DNA of 8,362 bases from Noviherbaspirillum sp. Lineage in GTDB: Bacteria; Pseudomonadota; Gammaproteobacteria; Burkholderiales; Burkholderiaceae. Location of the stretch: the NCBI GenBank assembly GCA_028292785.1, contig JAQGLQ010000267.1, positions 1 to 8,362 of the forward strand, read 5' to 3'. A program made the position numbers and the translations under genes. Shown here piece by piece: positions 7,087 to 8,362 of the stretch. Under the pieces are notes generated by a model. That model was not told the origin of the DNA. It did not search any database and saw only the letters and a list, made by a program, of their open reading frames with translations. Position 1 is the first letter of the stretch; every line of letters starts with the position of its first letter.

Positions 7087-7130
7087 CCACACTGCACAAT
7101 ATCATATTGATGCATTTGGAATCCACACTG
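7087..7130 (-). promoter_or_regulatory. Putative iorAB promoter/operator: palindrome between direct repeats
   Basis: A perfect 13-base dyad, CAATATCATATTG (6-1-6 arms), lies at 7097-7109. On the minus strand it contains TATGAT, a 5/6 match to a -10 box (7101-7106), which would start transcription about 39 bases ahead of iorA. An 8-base direct repeat, CCACACTG, lies on either side at 7087-7094 and 7123-7130, 36 bases apart; the distal copy falls where a -35 should be, and no good -35 is present. The arrangement fits a regulated promoter with a repressor site over the -10 and perhaps an activator site at -35. The sites are read from sequence; the regulatory role is inference. No regulator gene lies beside it. 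Confidence 0.4.
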
Positions 7131-7192
7131 GTGCAGGCAGGAAAAAACGGTGAAATCGCTTTATTTTTTTGGTGCGGCAATATTGGAACCGA

Positions 7193-8104
7193 CTATCTGG
7201 CGTTCTGCTGACGAGCGTATTCGCTGCGTTTCATGACGAGGTATTCCTGGCGGTCGATTTCATGAAGCTGGCGCGGAAAGCGTTCGGTCGATGTGAACCA
7301 GTTGTTCAGGCGTTTCTCGAACTGCTCGGGGGCAGGAGAGGACAATGCGCCGAGATAGGCATCGATCGCAAGGTAATAGCGCATGGTGTTGCGCTCCACC
7401 ACGCCGCGCACTCCGCCAATATGGTCGGACCGTCCGCTGGGCGCTCTGGTGAAGCCGACCTTGTCGCGTCCTACGGTGGCCAGGTAGCCTTGCATCGCGA
7501 TGCGGGCCGCGAGATTATAGGAATAGGAATAAGTGAGGTGGAGAAAGCTCTTGCCTTCTCGCAGCGGTACGGCTTCGAGCCGGATGCGGTAGTCGCTGGT
7601 GCCCATGGGTCCATTGTTGGCACCGAGCCGAATATCGAAGTAATCCGGCTTCAGAGCTGCGACGCTGTAACCGAATTCGACTTGATACGCGTCATTCAGC
7701 GGCTGATCATGCTTTTTGCCGACCGCGACCGAGAGTCCGGGGCCGTTCCTGCCGTTATGGGGCCGGCAATACTTGGTATTCAAATGAAGGATTAGCACTT
7801 CGCACCATTGGGCCGGTTCCTTGAGAGCCGCACTGACGTTGGCGAACGGATGATCGACGACCGCATAGATGTCGCCTTCAAGTTGCTTCGACGATTCGAT
7901 GGATTCGAGATGAAGCGGCCGCTTGAACTGATTATCGGCAAGCCGGGCTTCCAGTTCGGCATATTTCGCGCGCAGCGCAGCGGCACCGGCATCGTCCGCG
8001 GCGCCGGCCGCAGCCGACACCAGGGCGGCATCGACGCACACGATGCACGCCAACAGAAGCCGCAGCATCCGGTGCCGCGGGTTCGCCAGGAATCGGTTGC
8101 GCAT
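7193..8104 (-). CDS. Exported protein of unknown function
   Basis: I do not firmly recognise this 303-residue protein. The N-terminus has basic residues, then a hydrophobic run (MLRLLLACIVCVDAALV, 13-29) and an alanine-rich stretch with a likely signal peptidase I site near AGA (33-35), so the mature protein is probably periplasmic. A short charged helix follows (LRAKYAELEARLADNQFKRP, 44-63). The middle segment GDIYAVVDHPF...EPAQWCEVLILHLNTKYC (77-113), followed by alternating strands (YFDIRL, YRIRLEAVP, SFLHLTYSYSY), is suggestive of a START-like or lipid-binding fold, but this is only an impression. C101 and C113 could form a disulfide once exported. The ATG at 8104 is preceded by AAGGGGA at good spacing. 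A weak -10 (TAAGAT on the minus strand, 8135-8140) would leave a short leader. It ends 137 bases before iorA; no clear terminator separates them, so read-through is possible, but a functional link to IorAB is unproven. Confidence 0.8.
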   Translation of the reverse strand: MRNRFLANPRHRMLRLLLACIVCVDAALVSAAAGAADDAGAAALRAKYAELEARLADNQFKRPLHLESIESSKQLEGDIYAVVDHPFANVSAALKEPAQWCEVLILHLNTKYCRPHNGRNGPGLSVAVGKKHDQPLNDAYQVEFGYSVAALKPDYFDIRLGANNGPMGTSDYRIRLEAVPLREGKSFLHLTYSYSYNLAARIAMQGYLATVGRDKVGFTRAPSGRSDHIGGVRGVVERNTMRYYLAIDAYLGALSSPAPEQFEKRLNNWFTSTERFPRQLHEIDRQEYLVMKRSEYARQQNAR

Positions 8105-8209
8105 TTGGAGTCCCCTTGATGGTTAACAACACTTATCTTAGAGCGATTCGCGGGCGTTGGTTTCCCGGCCGCCGGCCGATCGCGGCCGAACCGGAGCCGC
8201 ACGCGAATG

Positions 8210-8218
8210 TGCTATAAC
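8210..8218 (+). promoter_or_regulatory. Possible extended -10 promoter for the rightmost gene
   Basis: The sequence reads TGCTATAAC, that is TGn followed by a 5/6 match to TATAAT, in an otherwise GC-rich gap. Transcription would begin near 8225, about 57 bases ahead of the ATG at 8282. There is no recognisable -35, which an extended -10 can partly replace. Confidence 0.45.
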
Positions 8219-8281
8219 CGTCCGCGTCCCGGCCCATCGGATCGTCGACATCACCACGCTAACGACAACGCGACAGACATC

Positions 8282-8362
8282 ATGAAATTAGCGCCGTTCA
8301 TCATCGCGAATCTCGACCAGATCATCATCGAGCGGGATGTGCTTGCGGCACAAACCCATGCT
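8282..8362 (+). CDS. 5' end of a truncated gene, possibly a sensor kinase or regulator
   Basis: An open frame starts at ATG 8282 and runs without a stop to the window edge (27 codons). It begins MKLAPFIIANLDQIIIERD. Proteins starting with a similar 'xLAxFIxANxxxIL' helix include betaproteobacterial hybrid histidine kinases with an RsbRD-like N-terminal domain, which is the basis of the tentative call; the similarity is short and incomplete. It is the only plus-strand gene here and is divergent from the exported-protein gene, with 177 bases between them. A candidate extended -10 lies upstream. The Shine-Dalgarno is weak. Confidence 0.5.
   Translation, partial: MKLAPFIIANLDQIIIERDVLAAQTHA

Noticed and set aside
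7056..7115. Upstream ATG for iorA adding 20 residues
   Set aside because: There is no ribosome site, the added residues are unlike the family, and it would read through the palindrome and promoter-like region.
7120..7192. Possible terminator after the exported-protein gene
   Set aside because: A- and T-runs are present, but I could not find a stable stem directly ahead of a T-run on the minus strand.
8173..8188. GC-only hairpin CGGCCG-ATCG-CGGCCG
   Set aside because: The arms are short and self-palindromic, and such strings are common by chance in GC-rich DNA. There is no T-run for a terminator.

Overview
The window looks like chromosomal DNA of a GC-rich betaproteobacterium. Codon use and gene content fit Burkholderiales, most likely Oxalobacteraceae (Herbaspirillum, Noviherbaspirillum, Herminiimonas or Massilia type). 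That placement comes from overall resemblance, not from a marker gene. Six complete genes all lie on the minus strand, and one gene start on the plus strand is cut by the right edge. No RNA genes, CRISPR array or phage were seen.

Layout, left to right. (1) 1-855: a single-copy IS200-like/REP-associated tyrosine transposase (RAYT, 87-791) with short imperfect inverted repeats on both sides. (2) 856-4097: a two-gene signalling operon, read right to left. A soluble PAS-GGDEF-EAL protein with all visible catalytic motifs intact comes first. It is joined by an ATGA overlap to an HDOD-GAF protein. (3) 4098-4376: a 279-base AT-rich gap holding a strong rho-independent terminator and a possible promoter for the signalling operon. 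(4) 4377-7055: a two-gene molybdenum hydroxylase operon of the isoquinoline 1-oxidoreductase (IorAB) type, again read right to left. The small subunit carries two [2Fe-2S] clusters, and the large molybdopterin subunit has a twin-arginine signal. (5) 7056-7192: a short regulatory gap with a 13-bp palindrome between two 8-bp direct repeats. (6) 7193-8104: an exported protein of unknown function. (7) 8105-8362: a divergent promoter region and the first 27 codons of a plus-strand gene.

How they work together: the PAS-GGDEF-EAL and HDOD-GAF pair probably form one sensory module that couples a cytosolic signal and cyclic di-GMP turnover to an HDOD scaffold. The IorAB pair should form a folded, cofactor-loaded complex exported by Tat to oxidise an aldehyde or N-heterocycle in the periplasm. 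Its electron acceptor is not encoded here. I found no clearly novel multi-gene system. The points most worth checking are the palindrome and direct-repeat arrangement upstream of iorA, the coupled c-di-GMP/HDOD-GAF pair, the unknown exported protein, and the RAYT with its flanking repeats.
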